A model generated the notes under the pieces. It was given only the letters and a program-made list of their open reading frames with translations. It ran no database searches and was not told the origin of the DNA. DNA of 64,000 nt from Deltaproteobacteria bacterium (GTDB lineage Bacteria; Myxococcota_A; Polyangia; Nannocystales; Nannocystaceae): NCBI GenBank assembly GCA_016709225.1, contig JADJEE010000001.1, forward strand, positions 992,001-1,056,000, given 5' to 3'. Made by a program: the position numbers and the translations under genes. Below are positions 16,754 to 29,280 of the stretch, piece by piece; the stretch's first letter is position 1; each line of letters opens with the position of its first letter.

Positions 16754-18370
16754 ATGCGCTCGACCGTCACCGCCTCGATCTGCCTCGCCCTGTGCCTGTC
16801 CCCCATTGCCTGCGGCGAGTCGAGCGACGACGACGGCGCCGGGGGTGCCGGTGGCAAGGGCGACAACCTCACCGACAAGGGCATCTGCGCCGGCGCGGTG
16901 ATCGACAAGCGCACCGGCGACGACGGCACCGAGCTGGCGGATCTGTCGGAGCTCGCCGACGTGTTCGCGCAGAAGGTCCTGCAGGCCGAGGGCGACGAGG
17001 GCACCTGCCCGACGACCTACGGCGAGATCATGGCCAAGCTGCGGGAGACCGACAAGGAGAACTGCGAGGGCGTGCGCGACGGCCTGCGCACCGCGGTGGT
17101 CAGCGAGACCGCGCAGGTGATGGGCAAGGCCGACACCTACCGCACCGTCACCACGCGCCAGTGCGGCGACCGTGAGCCCCACGAGCTGCTGTTCTCGCTG
17201 TTCGGCCTGCGCAGCACCACCAAGGGGCTGCCCGGCAACGTCGAGGTCATCGCCTTCGATCGCACCAACGCGGTGTTCAACTACTACGCGATCGAAGACG
17301 GCGAGATGCACTTCTTCGGCAACTCGGCGGACTACATGAAGATCGCCCAGGGCGAGGGCGCGCGGTGCAACGAGTGCCATCCCAACGGCGCGCTCAACAT
17401 GAAGGAGCTCGCGGCGCCGTGGGTGCACTGGGAGGGCGACACCACGACGCCCGGCGCCGACACGCTGGTCGACGGCCACGACGATCTCGGCAGCAAGACC
17501 GACGGCATCGAGCTCGAGGGCATCGTCGACCGCGGCAACGATGCGATCCTCGCCACCCGCACCAAGACCCTGCTGGCCACCAACGACCTGAAGCAGGTGC
17601 TGCGGCCGCTGTTCTGCGCCGAGCAGCTGAACCTCGAGGAGGGCAGCTCGTCGGCCGGCGGCGGTGCACCGTCGTCGATCCCCGGGGGCGCGCTGGTCGA
17701 CAGCCGCCTCAGCTTCGGCAGCGTCAGCGTCGGCGCCGACGTCTACACCGCCGCCATCAAGGCCGCCAAGCAGAAGGTCGTCGACGGCAGCGGCGCGCAG
17801 CTGAAGGACAAGAGCGGCAAGGGCGTCGTCGACACCCACTTCGCGTTCGTGTTCCCGGTCGTCAGCCGCGAGGATCAGAGCTACGTCGACAAGCTGGTGG
17901 AGCTGAAGGTCATCGACGAGGACTTCAAGAACGACGTGCTCGCGGTCGACATGACGCGGCCGGTGTTCTCGGCCGATCGCTGCCGCCTGCTCGAGTCGGC
18001 GCCCTCGATCGCCAAGCTCACCACCAGCACCGGCAAGGCCGTGAAGAGCTTGCCCAAGAAGATCCGCGACGGCTTCGTGGCCGCGCTCGCCGGCGCCACC
18101 GAGGGCTCGGCCGAGGCGCAGCTCGCCGGCTTCCTCGCCAACACCAGCGACGCCGACGCCCACGTGAAGGCCGCCGACGACTTCTTCGCCGCCTGCGAGG
18201 CGCGGCCCAAGGCCGAGTTCATGGCCGACGCGCTGAAGGTCGTGTCGCTGCGCCGCAACCAGGCCCGTGAGCTGCCCGTCATGGAGTTCGCACCGACCAT
18301 GCCGATGGACAGCCTGCAGGTCGGCGACGACGCCCACCTCGATGCCGCGACCTGCACGCTGGTCGAGTAG
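16754..18370 (+). CDS. Family A lipoprotein A1 with a single CxxCH haem-c motif
   Basis: A 538-residue exported protein. The signal peptide ends in a lipobox (SPIACGES), followed by an Asp/Gly-rich linker. One c-type haem motif, CNECH, lies at residues 205-209, with MKEL at 216-219 followed by APWVHWEG; the Met is a possible axial ligand. Conserved features shared with the other A proteins are VIAFDRTNAVFNYY before the haem motif, LRPLFC after it, and MTRPVFSADRCRLLE. The sequence matches no cytochrome family I can name. A B-family gene follows, separated by a stem-loop. An extracytoplasmic electron-transfer or redox-sensing role is inference. This copy lacks the Cys-rich WD module found in A2 and A4, and the Cys-x3-Lys-Cys-Asp motif. 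Confidence 0.82.
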   Translation: MRSTVTASICLALCLSPIACGESSDDDGAGGAGGKGDNLTDKGICAGAVIDKRTGDDGTELADLSELADVFAQKVLQAEGDEGTCPTTYGEIMAKLRETDKENCEGVRDGLRTAVVSETAQVMGKADTYRTVTTRQCGDREPHELLFSLFGLRSTTKGLPGNVEVIAFDRTNAVFNYYAIEDGEMHFFGNSADYMKIAQGEGARCNECHPNGALNMKELAAPWVHWEGDTTTPGADTLVDGHDDLGSKTDGIELEGIVDRGNDAILATRTKTLLATNDLKQVLRPLFCAEQLNLEEGSSSAGGGAPSSIPGGALVDSRLSFGSVSVGADVYTAAIKAAKQKVVDGSGAQLKDKSGKGVVDTHFAFVFPVVSREDQSYVDKLVELKVIDEDFKNDVLAVDMTRPVFSADRCRLLESAPSIAKLTTSTGKAVKSLPKKIRDGFVAALAGATEGSAEAQLAGFLANTSDADAHVKAADDFFAACEARPKAEFMADALKVVSLRRNQARELPVMEFAPTMPMDSLQVGDDAHLDAATCTLVE

Positions 18371-18384
18371 CAGCTTTCGTGCGT

Positions 18385-18409
18385 GGGGCCGCGAACCGCG
18401 GGCGGCCCC
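18385..18409 (+). terminator. Stem-loop between A1 and B1
   Basis: GGGGCCGC and GCGGCCCC pair perfectly around a nine-base loop, 14 bp after the A1 stop. There is no T-run after it, so it may attenuate or process the transcript rather than end it. Confidence 0.45.
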
Positions 18410-18472
18410 GTCGCACTTCATGCTCGACGCCGCGGGCCGCTTCGCTTCGTCTCCCCCTCGCTTGGAGTGACC

Positions 18473-19663
18473 ATGAACCTCGACGCCCGATTGCTCTCCC
18501 GTGCCCTGGCCTTTGCCGCCGCGTGCTCGTTCGGTGCCTGCGACAAGCAGGACGACACCGAAGAGAGCCAGGCCTGCGCCGAGGGCGAGAAGTGCGACAC
18601 CCCCGGTGGCACCCAGCAGGAGCAGTGCCTCGCGCGACAGTCCGAGGTGCTGAACAGCTCGCAGCGCGGCTTCACCCCCACCGCGATCCGCTGGTCGTGC
18701 GCCGACGTCACCGGCGTCAACACCAACACCCAGGATGATCGCGGCCAGGAGTACTGCGAGTACTACGCGATCGTGCAGCCGCCGATGTCGACCGAGGCGT
18801 TCGACCTCGGTCGCCCGCAGTCCGAGCAGTCCGGCGACGTCACGGCCAACGCGATCTGCGTCGAGGGCGAGAACGCCGACAACTGCCGCACCAAGATCAG
18901 CGCCGATCAGCTCGCGGCGATGGAGGACGACCCGACCGCGATCGTCGGCGCGTGCGTGTTCACCTCGTGGCACGCCGACGTGCCGGGGCCGCTGCCGTCG
19001 TGCGCCGCGGGCGAGTGCGGCACCGATCAGTCGCTGTTCGGCTTCCAGTTCACCGAGGAGTTCTTCCGCATGAAGATCTCCTTCAACTCGAACGGTGCCG
19101 CCGCCGACCTCGTGCAGAAGTGCCTCGAGGGCAAGGCGCCTGCGCCCAAGAAGTGGTCGAACACCGCCGACCCGCTGACGGAGCCCTTCTTCCGCGGCTG
19201 CATGGAGGTGCAGGGCATCTACGGCACCGGCTGGCGCCGCTCGGATCCGTCGGTGTGTGCGGTGGTCAACCGCCTCGACGAGTGCGGCTGCGGCGTGCCG
19301 GGTGTGAGCCGCGAGGATCTGCCGACCGCGATCATCCCGCCGCAGCCGACCCCGAACGGCGACATCACCCTGCGTGGCTTCCGGCTCGGCACCTGGGACA
19401 ACCCCGAGGGCTTGCCGCCGGGCTGCCGCTACCTCGACACCGGTGACACCAGCCACACGCTCGTGGCCTGCGATCTCACCGCCAGCGACGTGGTGCAGAA
19501 CCTGAACGATCCCAAGGAGACCTGTCGTCGCACCTTCGGGCCCAACGTGGTCGTGCACGTGCCGCTGCCCAAGGACGCGATCCAGTGCTCGCCGAACAAG
19601 AAGACCAGCGCGGGCAAGAGCTGCGGCACCACGCCGTGGAACCTGGGCGCCGAGAACGGCTGA
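18473..19663 (+). CDS. Family B Cys-rich lipoprotein B1
   Basis: A 396-residue exported lipoprotein (lipobox SFGACDKQ) with the motif CAEGEKCD shortly after the anchor. It carries about 18 cysteines and the family B signatures: SSQRGFTPTAIRWSCADV, DDRGQEYCEYYAIVQPP, VFTSWHADV, then WRRSDPSVCAVVNRLDECGC, GFRLGTWDN and TFGPNVVVHVPLP. These blocks recur in the same order in the two other B proteins of the window. I know no named domain that fits. GGAGTG precedes the ATG at 18473. Its invariable place beside a family A gene suggests the two work together, probably at the outer membrane. Confidence 0.82.
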   Translation: MNLDARLLSRALAFAAACSFGACDKQDDTEESQACAEGEKCDTPGGTQQEQCLARQSEVLNSSQRGFTPTAIRWSCADVTGVNTNTQDDRGQEYCEYYAIVQPPMSTEAFDLGRPQSEQSGDVTANAICVEGENADNCRTKISADQLAAMEDDPTAIVGACVFTSWHADVPGPLPSCAAGECGTDQSLFGFQFTEEFFRMKISFNSNGAAADLVQKCLEGKAPAPKKWSNTADPLTEPFFRGCMEVQGIYGTGWRRSDPSVCAVVNRLDECGCGVPGVSREDLPTAIIPPQPTPNGDITLRGFRLGTWDNPEGLPPGCRYLDTGDTSHTLVACDLTASDVVQNLNDPKETCRRTFGPNVVVHVPLPKDAIQCSPNKKTSAGKSCGTTPWNLGAENG

Positions 19664-19697
19664 CGCCGGCAACTTGCAAGCCCGACCTCGGCGGGAC

Positions 19698-19703
19698 TAC
19701 GGT
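19698..19703 (+). promoter_or_regulatory. TACGGT, -10-like hexamer 8 nt before the AMIN-like lipoprotein start
   Basis: The eight bases between hexamer and ATG contain no Shine-Dalgarno sequence, so transcription would begin at or next to the start codon. Confidence 0.45.
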
Positions 19704-19711
19704 CGTCGCCG

Positions 19712-20557
19712 ATGACGTCGCGCCGAGCTCGAGCGTGGATTGGGGGCCTGGCGGCCCTGCTCGGCTGTGGTGACGCGGCCGCGCCGCCGGACGCGGCGCC
19801 AGCTCCCGCAGTGGCCGTGGATGCCGCTGCGCCGGCGACCGTCGCGGACGCGCCCCGCGACGCGTTGCTCGCCGAGGCCCGCGGTGCGATCGCGGTCGCG
19901 GCCGACGGCGCGGTGCTGGATGCCGACCTGCGCGCGCAGGTGCTCGCCTCGACCGCGCCGCAGCATGCCCACGCCAAGCGGCTGCTCGCCGCGCTCGCGC
20001 GCCCGCGCGACGCGGGTGCGGCGTCGGCGAGCACCGGCACTGCGATGCCGAGCGTGCCGCCGCTGGCCCCGAGCGCGACCGGTGACGCCGACGTGCCACC
20101 GGTGGTGCCGCCGTCGAGCACGCCCGGCGCGGCCACGACGGACGCGCCGGGCGTCGCGTCGACCTCGGCCGCCGCGCGGCCGGCCGCAGCGGCCAGCACT
20201 GCGGCGGGCGAGGGACCCGCGAGCCGCGGCGCTTCGAGCAGTGGCCCCGTGCAGCTCGAGCGGCTCGGGCTCGCGAAGAGCAAGGCCGGTGCGTCGCTGA
20301 CGATCGTCGCCTCGCGCGGCATCCTCGTCGGCGTCGTGAGCCAGCCCGAGGGCGGGCTCGTGCGACTCATGCTCGACGACGTCAGCGCCTCGGCCAAGGT
20401 GCTGTCGTCGCGGCCGCGCGTGGCGGGGGCCGCGGTGACCGACATCGCCCGCAGCAGCAAGGGCGTGCGCGTGACCATCGCGCTCGAGCCGGGTTGGACG
20501 CTCGGCGGGGTCCACCGCACCACGGGCGGCGCGCGCGTCGACCTGCGCGCGCCGTGA
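19712..20557 (+). CDS. Lipoprotein with an AMIN-like C-terminal domain
   Basis: 281 residues: an N-terminal signal with lipobox (AALLGCGDA), a long Ala/Pro/Ser/Thr-rich low-complexity region to about residue 180, then ~95 residues that resemble an AMIN domain (LERLGLAKSKAGASLTIVAS, LVRLMLDDVSASAKVL, GVRVTIALEPGWTL). AMIN domains occur in PilQ secretins and amidases and bind the cell wall or periplasmic partners. The domain call rests on pattern only. No other pilus gene is near. Confidence 0.6.
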   Translation: MTSRRARAWIGGLAALLGCGDAAAPPDAAPAPAVAVDAAAPATVADAPRDALLAEARGAIAVAADGAVLDADLRAQVLASTAPQHAHAKRLLAALARPRDAGAASASTGTAMPSVPPLAPSATGDADVPPVVPPSSTPGAATTDAPGVASTSAAARPAAAASTAAGEGPASRGASSSGPVQLERLGLAKSKAGASLTIVASRGILVGVVSQPEGGLVRLMLDDVSASAKVLSSRPRVAGAAVTDIARSSKGVRVTIALEPGWTLGGVHRTTGGARVDLRAP

Positions 20558-20621
20558 ATCGCCGGCCTTCTCGCACCCGCCGCGGACAGCCGCGCGGTCC
20601 GTGCTAAGCATCGCGCGAACC

Positions 20622-22454
20622 ATGTCGTACGCGAGCCTGCGCGAGGCGGTCGTCGATCTCGAGCGGACGGGGCAGCTCCGACGCATCGCCGTGCCGCTCG
20701 ATCCCCACCTCGAGCTGTCGTACGTGCACCTGCGGGTGTGCGAGCAGGGCGGGCCGGCGCTGCTGTTCGAGCAGGTCGAGGGCTGCGCGTTCCCGGCGGT
20801 GTCGAACCTCTTCGGCACGCTCGAGCGCGCGCGCTTCCTGCTGCGTCACGGCTACGAGACCGCGGCGCGCGTGATCGAGGCGCGCGCCGATCCGGTCGCG
20901 GCGCTCAAGCATCCCTGGCGTCATCGCGGCACGCCGCTGGCGGGCCTGCGCGCGCTGCCGTGGCGGCGTCGCAGCGGCCCGGTGCTCGCCCACCAGACCA
21001 CCGTTGGCGCGCTGCCGCAGGTGCACTGCTGGCCCGACGACGGTGGCCCCTTCATCACGCTGCCGCAGGTGTGGAGCGAGCATCCCGACGCGCCTGGGGT
21101 CATGCGCGGCAACGTCGGCATGTACCGCATCCAGCTCGGCGGCAACGACTACGTGCCCGATCGCGAGGTCGGGCTGCACTACCAGCTGCATCGCGGCATC
21201 GGCGTGCACCACACCGCCGCGGTCGCGCGCGGCGAGCCGCTGCGCGTGAGCGTGTTCGTGGGCGGGCCACCGGCCCACACGGTCGCGGCCGTGATGCCGC
21301 TGCCCGAAGGGCTCTCCGAGCTCACCTTCGCCGGCATGCTCGCGGCGCGACGCTTTCGCTGGGCCCGCGTCGACGGCCACGTGGTCTCGACCGAGGCCGA
21401 CTTCGTGCTGACCGGCACCGTGGTGCCCGGCGAGACCAAGCCCGAGGGGCCGTTCGGCGATCACCTGGGCTACTACAGCCTCACGCATCCGTTCCCGGTG
21501 CTGCGGGTCGATCACGTGTGGCACCGCGCGGGCGCGATCTGGCCCTTCACGGTGGTCGGTCGGCCACCGCAGGAGGACACCGCGTTCGGCAAGATCATCC
21601 ACGAACTCACCGCGCCGATGGTGCCGCGCTCGATCGCGGGGCTGCGCGCGATGCATGCGGTCGACGCTGCCGGCGTGCATCCGCTGATGCTGGCGCTGGG
21701 CAGCGAGCGCTACGTGCCGTGGGGCGAGCGGCGGCCGGCCGAGCTGCTGACGATCGCCAACGCGGTGCTGGGCTTCGGGCAGGCCTCGCTCGCGAAGTAC
21801 CTCGTCATTGCCGCGGTGCAGGACGCCGCGCCGTCGCCCGAGCACGAAGCCGAGTTCCTCGCGCACGTGCTCGCGCGCTTCGATCCGCGCCGCGATCTGC
21901 ACTTCCAGACCCGCACCACGATCGACACGCTCGACTACTCGGGCACCGGCCTGAACGAGGGCAGCAAGCTCGTGATCGCGGCCGCCGGCGCACCGCTGCG
22001 GACGCTCGCGACCACGCTGCCGCCGACGCTGCCGCTGCCGGCGGGCTTTGGACCGGTCGCGCTGGTGCTGCCGGGCGTGCTGGCGGTGCAGGGGCCCGCG
22101 TACGCCGAGGCGCCCGGGGCCGCCCAGAGCCTCGCGACCGCGCTCGAGCAGGCCGGCGTGCTGCACGAGCCGTCGACCCCGTGGCCGCTGGTGGTGTTGG
22201 CCGACGACGCGGAATTCTGTGCCCGCACCCTGGCGAATTTCCTGTGGGTGACGTTCACGCGCAGCAATCCCTCGCACGACGTGCACGGCGTGGGCGCGAC
22301 CATCTCGCACAAGCACTGGGGCTGCACCGGCGCGGTGATCATCGATGCGCGTCGCAAGCCCCACCACGCACCGCTGCTCGACTACGACCCCGCGGTGGTC
22401 GCCAAGCTCGAAGCCATGGCGGTGCGCGGCGGCCCGCTGCACGGGCTGCTGTGA
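20622..22454 (+). CDS. ubiD: UbiD-family decarboxylase
   Basis: A 610-residue prenyl-FMN-dependent decarboxylase. YASLREAVVDLERTGQLRRI at the N-terminus, GNVGMYRIQLGGNDY, KPEGPFGDHLGYYS and QEDTAFGKIIHELTAP are UbiD signatures. It needs the prenylated flavin made by UbiX, encoded at 10094-10696, and by pathway context should decarboxylate the prenylated naphthoate intermediate of futalosine-type menaquinone synthesis. Unlike its partners it is outside the operon and on the other strand. ATG 20622 gives the normal family start; a GTG at 20601 is in frame but less likely. Confidence 0.92.
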   Translation: MSYASLREAVVDLERTGQLRRIAVPLDPHLELSYVHLRVCEQGGPALLFEQVEGCAFPAVSNLFGTLERARFLLRHGYETAARVIEARADPVAALKHPWRHRGTPLAGLRALPWRRRSGPVLAHQTTVGALPQVHCWPDDGGPFITLPQVWSEHPDAPGVMRGNVGMYRIQLGGNDYVPDREVGLHYQLHRGIGVHHTAAVARGEPLRVSVFVGGPPAHTVAAVMPLPEGLSELTFAGMLAARRFRWARVDGHVVSTEADFVLTGTVVPGETKPEGPFGDHLGYYSLTHPFPVLRVDHVWHRAGAIWPFTVVGRPPQEDTAFGKIIHELTAPMVPRSIAGLRAMHAVDAAGVHPLMLALGSERYVPWGERRPAELLTIANAVLGFGQASLAKYLVIAAVQDAAPSPEHEAEFLAHVLARFDPRRDLHFQTRTTIDTLDYSGTGLNEGSKLVIAAAGAPLRTLATTLPPTLPLPAGFGPVALVLPGVLAVQGPAYAEAPGAAQSLATALEQAGVLHEPSTPWPLVVLADDAEFCARTLANFLWVTFTRSNPSHDVHGVGATISHKHWGCTGAVIIDARRKPHHAPLLDYDPAVVAKLEAMAVRGGPLHGLL

Positions 22455-22468
22455 GCCGCACCGACCGC

Positions 22469-22495
22469 GCCGGGCCGCACGGCCGGCGGCCCGGC
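22469..22495 (+). terminator. Strong GC stem-loop after ubiD
   Basis: GCCGGGCCGC and GCGGCCCGGC form a perfect 10-bp stem around a seven-base loop, 14 bp downstream of the ubiD stop. No T-run follows. Confidence 0.6.
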
Positions 22496-22500
22496 TGAGC

Positions 22501-22506
22501 TACACT
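22501..22506 (+). promoter_or_regulatory. TACACT, -10-like hexamer 7 nt before the TPR lipoprotein GTG
   Basis: The spacing would place the transcription start on the GTG at 22514, which is why that codon is preferred over the ATG that follows it. Confidence 0.5.
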
Positions 22507-22513
22507 GCCCGAC

Positions 22514-23596
22514 GTGATGGTCGCCCGACTCTGTGCCGCATCGCTCCTGGCCCTCGTCGCGCTCGGCTGTCGACCGCCGGTCGACACCAACCCGCCGCCG
22601 GACGACGGCGGCTCGCAGGAGACCGCGACGGTCGGCGATCCGATCGAGATCGCGGGCAAGCGCATGGCGGCCGGCGACCTCGACGGCGCCGAGGGCGAGA
22701 TCGACGCGGCGCTGCAGAAGCACGCGGACGATCACGAGCTGTGGTTCGCCAAGGGCGTCATCCGACAGGCCCGCAACGACGACGACGGCGCCACGCAGGC
22801 GTGGTCGCGGGCGCTCGAGCTGCAGCCGCAGTTCGTGCCCGCGATCGGGGGCATCGGCTCGGTGTTGCTGGCCAAGGGCGACTTCGACGCGTCGATCGAT
22901 CGCTTCAGCGAGGCGCTGCGGCTGCAGCCCGACTGGGCCGACGGGCACTACAACCTCGGGCTCGCGCTGCTCGGTGCCAAGCAGCGCGACAAGGCCGTGC
23001 TGGCGTTCGAGCGCGCGGCCAAGCTCGCACCCGACGACCCCACCGTGCTCGTGCAGCTGGCCGACATCTACGTGCAGGACGAGAAGACCGACGCCGCGTT
23101 GCCACTGCTGCAGCACGCCGCCGAGGTCGCGCCCAAGGACGCCAACGTGCGCGTGGTGTGGGGCAACGCGCTGGTCAAGCGCGGCGACTTCGAGGGCGCG
23201 ATCGGGCAGTACGCCCAGGCGCTGCAGGCCGATCCCAACAACCTCGACGCGCGGCTCGGGCTCGCGCGGGCGCAGCAGCGCGCCGGCAAGCTCGCCGACG
23301 CCGCCAAGCAGCTCGAGCTGCTCACCGGCGTGGTGCCCGACTCGGCGGTGGTGTGGGCGGAGTGGGGCAGCGTGCTCGCGAAGCAGGGCCAGCTCGACGC
23401 CGCGCTCGGCAAGTTCGACAAGGCCATCGCGATCGATCCGAAGTTCGAGGCCGCGTACGTGCGGCGGATCGGCGCGCTGGTCGAGGGCAAGCGCTGCAAG
23501 GACGCCCGCGCGGCGCTCGCGGCACTGCGAGATCTCGAGCCCGCCGATGCCTCGATGGAGGCCGGCCAGGCCGCGATGGGCAAATGCAAGAAGTAG
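22514..23596 (+). CDS. TPR-repeat lipoprotein
   Basis: 360 residues with a lipoprotein signal (LLALVALGCRPP), a short Pro/Asp linker, then about eight tetratricopeptide repeats covering residues ~45-350 (for example ALELQPQFVPAIGGIGSVLL, RLQPDWADGHYNLGLALLG and AIDPKFEAAYVRRIGALV). TPR superhelices mediate protein-protein contacts; as a periplasmic or outer-membrane lipoprotein it is probably an assembly scaffold. A two-Cys C-terminal part (GKRCKD, GKCKK) could form a disulfide. The partner is unknown. Confidence 0.85.
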   Translation: MMVARLCAASLLALVALGCRPPVDTNPPPDDGGSQETATVGDPIEIAGKRMAAGDLDGAEGEIDAALQKHADDHELWFAKGVIRQARNDDDGATQAWSRALELQPQFVPAIGGIGSVLLAKGDFDASIDRFSEALRLQPDWADGHYNLGLALLGAKQRDKAVLAFERAAKLAPDDPTVLVQLADIYVQDEKTDAALPLLQHAAEVAPKDANVRVVWGNALVKRGDFEGAIGQYAQALQADPNNLDARLGLARAQQRAGKLADAAKQLELLTGVVPDSAVVWAEWGSVLAKQGQLDAALGKFDKAIAIDPKFEAAYVRRIGALVEGKRCKDARAALAALRDLEPADASMEAGQAAMGKCKK

Positions 23597-23655
23597 GTGC
23601 GTCGGCGCACGTCGTGCGAGGTCGTGTCGCGCCGCCGCCGCGGGTTCGGCTTCTC

Positions 23656-23661
23656 TATACT
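23656..23661 (+). promoter_or_regulatory. TATACT, -10-like hexamer 5 nt before guaB
   Basis: The best match to the sigma-70 -10 consensus among the start-adjacent hexamers of this window; no ribosome binding site lies between it and the guaB ATG. Confidence 0.55.
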
Positions 23662-23666
23662 TCGCC

Positions 23667-25133
<1,467 letters not shown>

Positions 25134-25141
25134 CTCGCAAC

Positions 25142-26692
<1,551 letters not shown>

Positions 26693-26696
26693 GGCG

Positions 26697-27794
26697 ATGG
26701 CGCGGGTCCGACACGACGACGGGCGCAAGGGGGTCGAGGCCGCGGTCGATCGCGGTGCGCTCGATCGCCGCGATCGCGACGAGGACGCCGCGCTGGCCGG
26801 CTCGCTGCGGCCGCGCACGATGGCGGAGTACATCGGCCAGAGCGCGCTCAAGCGCAAGCTGCGGGTCTTCGTCGACGCCGCCAAGCAGCGCGGCGAGGCG
26901 CTCGATCATGTGCTGCTGCACGGGCCACCGGGCCTCGGCAAGACCACGATGGCGCAGATCCTCGCCAACGAGCTCGGGGTCCGCATCCACATCACCTCGG
27001 GGCCTGCGGTCGAGCACAAGGGCATCCTCGCCGGGCACCTGACCGCGCTCGAGTCGGGCGACGTGCTGTTCATCGACGAGATCCACCGGCTCACGCCGGC
27101 GGTCGAGGAGAGCCTCTACTCGGCGATGGAGGACGGCCGCATCGATCTGCCGGTCGGCGAGGGCAGCCGCGCCCGCACGATGCCGTTCGCGCTGGCGCCG
27201 TTCACCCTGGTCGGCGCGACCACTCGCACCGCGCTGCTCGGCGCGCCGCTGCGCGAGCGGTTCCAGATCGTCGAGGGACTCGAGTACTACGCCGACGACG
27301 AGCTCGCCGCGATCGTGCGCCGCACCGCGGGCATCCTCGGTGTCGAGACCTCGGCCGAGGGCGCGATGGAGATCGGTCGACGCAGTCGCGGCACGCCGCG
27401 CATTGCCAACCGTCTCACGCGGCGCGTGCGGGACTTCGCGCAGGTCCGCGAGCGCCCGCGCATCGAGCTCGAAGACGCCAACTTCGCGCTCGGCGAGCTC
27501 GGCATCGACCCCGAGGGCCTCGACGCGATCGATCGCCGCATCCTCACCGCCATCGTCGATCTCTTCGACGGCGGCCCGGTCGGCATCGAGGCGCTCGCCG
27601 CCACCCTGAGCGAGCCCCGCGACACCCTCGAGGACGTCTACGAGCCGTTCCTCCTGCAGCGTGGGTTCTTGATCCGCACGCCGCGAGGTCGCCAGGTGAC
27701 CCGCAAGGCGCTCGCGCACCTCGGGCGCACCGACGCGCCGCCGCCGTCGCGTGGCAGCGGCGGACCGAGCGGGCAGGGCGAGCTTCCGCTGTAG
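26697..27794 (+). CDS. ruvB: Holliday junction branch-migration ATPase RuvB
   Basis: 365 residues. AAA+ motor with Walker A GPPGLGKTTMAQ, Walker B LFIDEIHRL, sensor 1 LVGATTRTALL, arginine finger region PLRERFQ, and a C-terminal winged helix (EPFLLQRGFLIRTPRGR). There is an N-terminal charged extension of about 40 residues and a Pro/Ser/Gly tail beyond the usual domains. It starts four bases after guaA with GGGAGTAGGG as ribosome binding site. ruvA and ruvC are not adjacent. Confidence 0.96.
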   Translation: MARVRHDDGRKGVEAAVDRGALDRRDRDEDAALAGSLRPRTMAEYIGQSALKRKLRVFVDAAKQRGEALDHVLLHGPPGLGKTTMAQILANELGVRIHITSGPAVEHKGILAGHLTALESGDVLFIDEIHRLTPAVEESLYSAMEDGRIDLPVGEGSRARTMPFALAPFTLVGATTRTALLGAPLRERFQIVEGLEYYADDELAAIVRRTAGILGVETSAEGAMEIGRRSRGTPRIANRLTRRVRDFAQVRERPRIELEDANFALGELGIDPEGLDAIDRRILTAIVDLFDGGPVGIEALAATLSEPRDTLEDVYEPFLLQRGFLIRTPRGRQVTRKALAHLGRTDAPPPSRGSGGPSGQGELPL

Positions 27795-27954
27795 CGCTGC
27801 CGCGTCGTGTCGGTGGCTCGGGGTGGCCACATGGCCGGCCCGACCGGCCAGGAGGTCGCCGGCGGTGTCGTCCGAGCAGCGCTCGAGCGCTGCGGGCACT
27901 GCGGATCCAGGGCGCGCTCGCGTGGCAGGATCGTCGCAGAGGAGCCAGAAGGAC

Positions 27955-29280
27955 ATGGCTGACGAACCCGCCCGCTCGCGCGTCGACGAGCTCCAAGAAC
28001 GCGCCACGAAGCTGCTCTCCGTGATTCGTCGCCAGGCTCGACGCCCCTTCGTCGTGGAACTCGCGGGAACGCCCAAGGCGGGGAAGACCACGGTGATCTC
28101 GATGCTCGAGAACTTCTTCGATCGCTGCGGCTACAAGGTCCGCGTGATCCGCGAGCAAGCCCCTGCGTGTCCACTCCCGATGAAGGGGCACTTCTTCTTC
28201 AATACGTGGACGACGACCTCGATGCTCGGCGAGTTGCTCGAGGTGATCGACACGGATGACGATCTCGTCATCCTGGATCGCGGCCTGTTCGATGCGCTCG
28301 TCTGGCTCGATCTGCAACGGACGCGTGATCAGATCACAGACGCCGAACGCAGCGTGTTCGAGTCGTTCGTGGGCTTGGAGAGGTGGCGGAAGTTGATCGA
28401 CGCGGTGGTGATCTTGCGAGTTTCGCCGGACGTCGCGATGGACCGCGAGAACAGGGGCCATCTCGTCGTGCGGGAGGGCTCGATGATGAACCACCCGAAT
28501 CTCGCCAAGTTCAACGAACGGCTGGACGCGACGGTGCGCAAGAACGTCGACATGTTCCCGGTCCATTGCATCGATGCCGACGCTGCAGGAGATGCGAAGG
28601 CGGTGACCGCCGATGTCGTGGCGCATCTCCTCGACGCGATGTCGACCACCGTCGATCCGACGATCGCCTGCTTTCCGCGGGATCGTGTGGTGGAGGCCTT
28701 CGCGAACGGCGACTTCGTCCCGTGGGACGACGCGACCTGGGAGTCGCTGTGCAAGGATGTCCGCACCACCAAGCGATCACACGTCGAGGAGTCCGATGAC
28801 TTCGTTCAGCTGGTCGCCTGCGGGATCGCGACGCACGGTGACCGTGTGCTCGTCTTCGACCGCGGGGCCCGAGAGCCGAGGACGCGCCCGTACGACGGCG
28901 GCACGATTTGGCAGGGTCAGCACGTCGAACACGCAGCCGACGGTGTCTTGACGTTGAGATCTGTCCGCGAGTCGCTCGCGCGCCGCTTCCTCCACGATCT
29001 GCATCTCGCGGTGCCCATTGGCGCCGAAGGCACGCCGCTGGGCCTGGTCTGGGACCCTGGCGTCGGGGACGGGCGTCACCTCGGGATCGCGATTCCAGTC
29101 GAGATCGAGAATGCGACCACCGCCGAGCATCTGCGCGCCAAGAAGTTCCGAACGCGCGGCCGACGACCGGCGCAGCAATCGAAGTTCGTCGCCGGCAGCG
29201 ACCTCCGCGCCGACCCCGACTCGTACGACCTCGAGCCCTGGTCCCGTGCCATACTCCGGTCGGGATGGCCGCGGACGTGA
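27955..29280 (+). CDS. P-loop (thymidylate-kinase-like) protein with C-terminal NUDIX-like domain
   Basis: 441 residues in two parts. Residues ~30-230 are a P-loop kinase: Walker A GTPKAGKTT (38-46), then VIREQAPACPLP, an Asp-containing LVILDRGLFDALVWLD and a lid-like Arg/Glu segment, similar in layout to deoxynucleotide/thymidylate kinases. Residues ~280-441 resemble a NUDIX-like fold: RVLVFDRGAREPR, GGTIWQGQHVE, and a helix RESLARRFLHDLHL in place of the NUDIX box, without its full set of glutamates. GAGGAG precedes the ATG. The next gene, a NUDIX protein, overlaps by 16 bp. Substrate unknown; a role in modified-nucleotide handling or defence is speculation. Confidence 0.72.
   Translation: MADEPARSRVDELQERATKLLSVIRRQARRPFVVELAGTPKAGKTTVISMLENFFDRCGYKVRVIREQAPACPLPMKGHFFFNTWTTTSMLGELLEVIDTDDDLVILDRGLFDALVWLDLQRTRDQITDAERSVFESFVGLERWRKLIDAVVILRVSPDVAMDRENRGHLVVREGSMMNHPNLAKFNERLDATVRKNVDMFPVHCIDADAAGDAKAVTADVVAHLLDAMSTTVDPTIACFPRDRVVEAFANGDFVPWDDATWESLCKDVRTTKRSHVEESDDFVQLVACGIATHGDRVLVFDRGAREPRTRPYDGGTIWQGQHVEHAADGVLTLRSVRESLARRFLHDLHLAVPIGAEGTPLGLVWDPGVGDGRHLGIAIPVEIENATTAEHLRAKKFRTRGRRPAQQSKFVAGSDLRADPDSYDLEPWSRAILRSGWPRT

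Noticed and set aside
16274..19672. A 1132-codon minus-strand open frame
   Set aside because: Antisense to A1 and B1, whose lipoboxes and paralogues confirm the plus strand. No ribosome binding site or domain.
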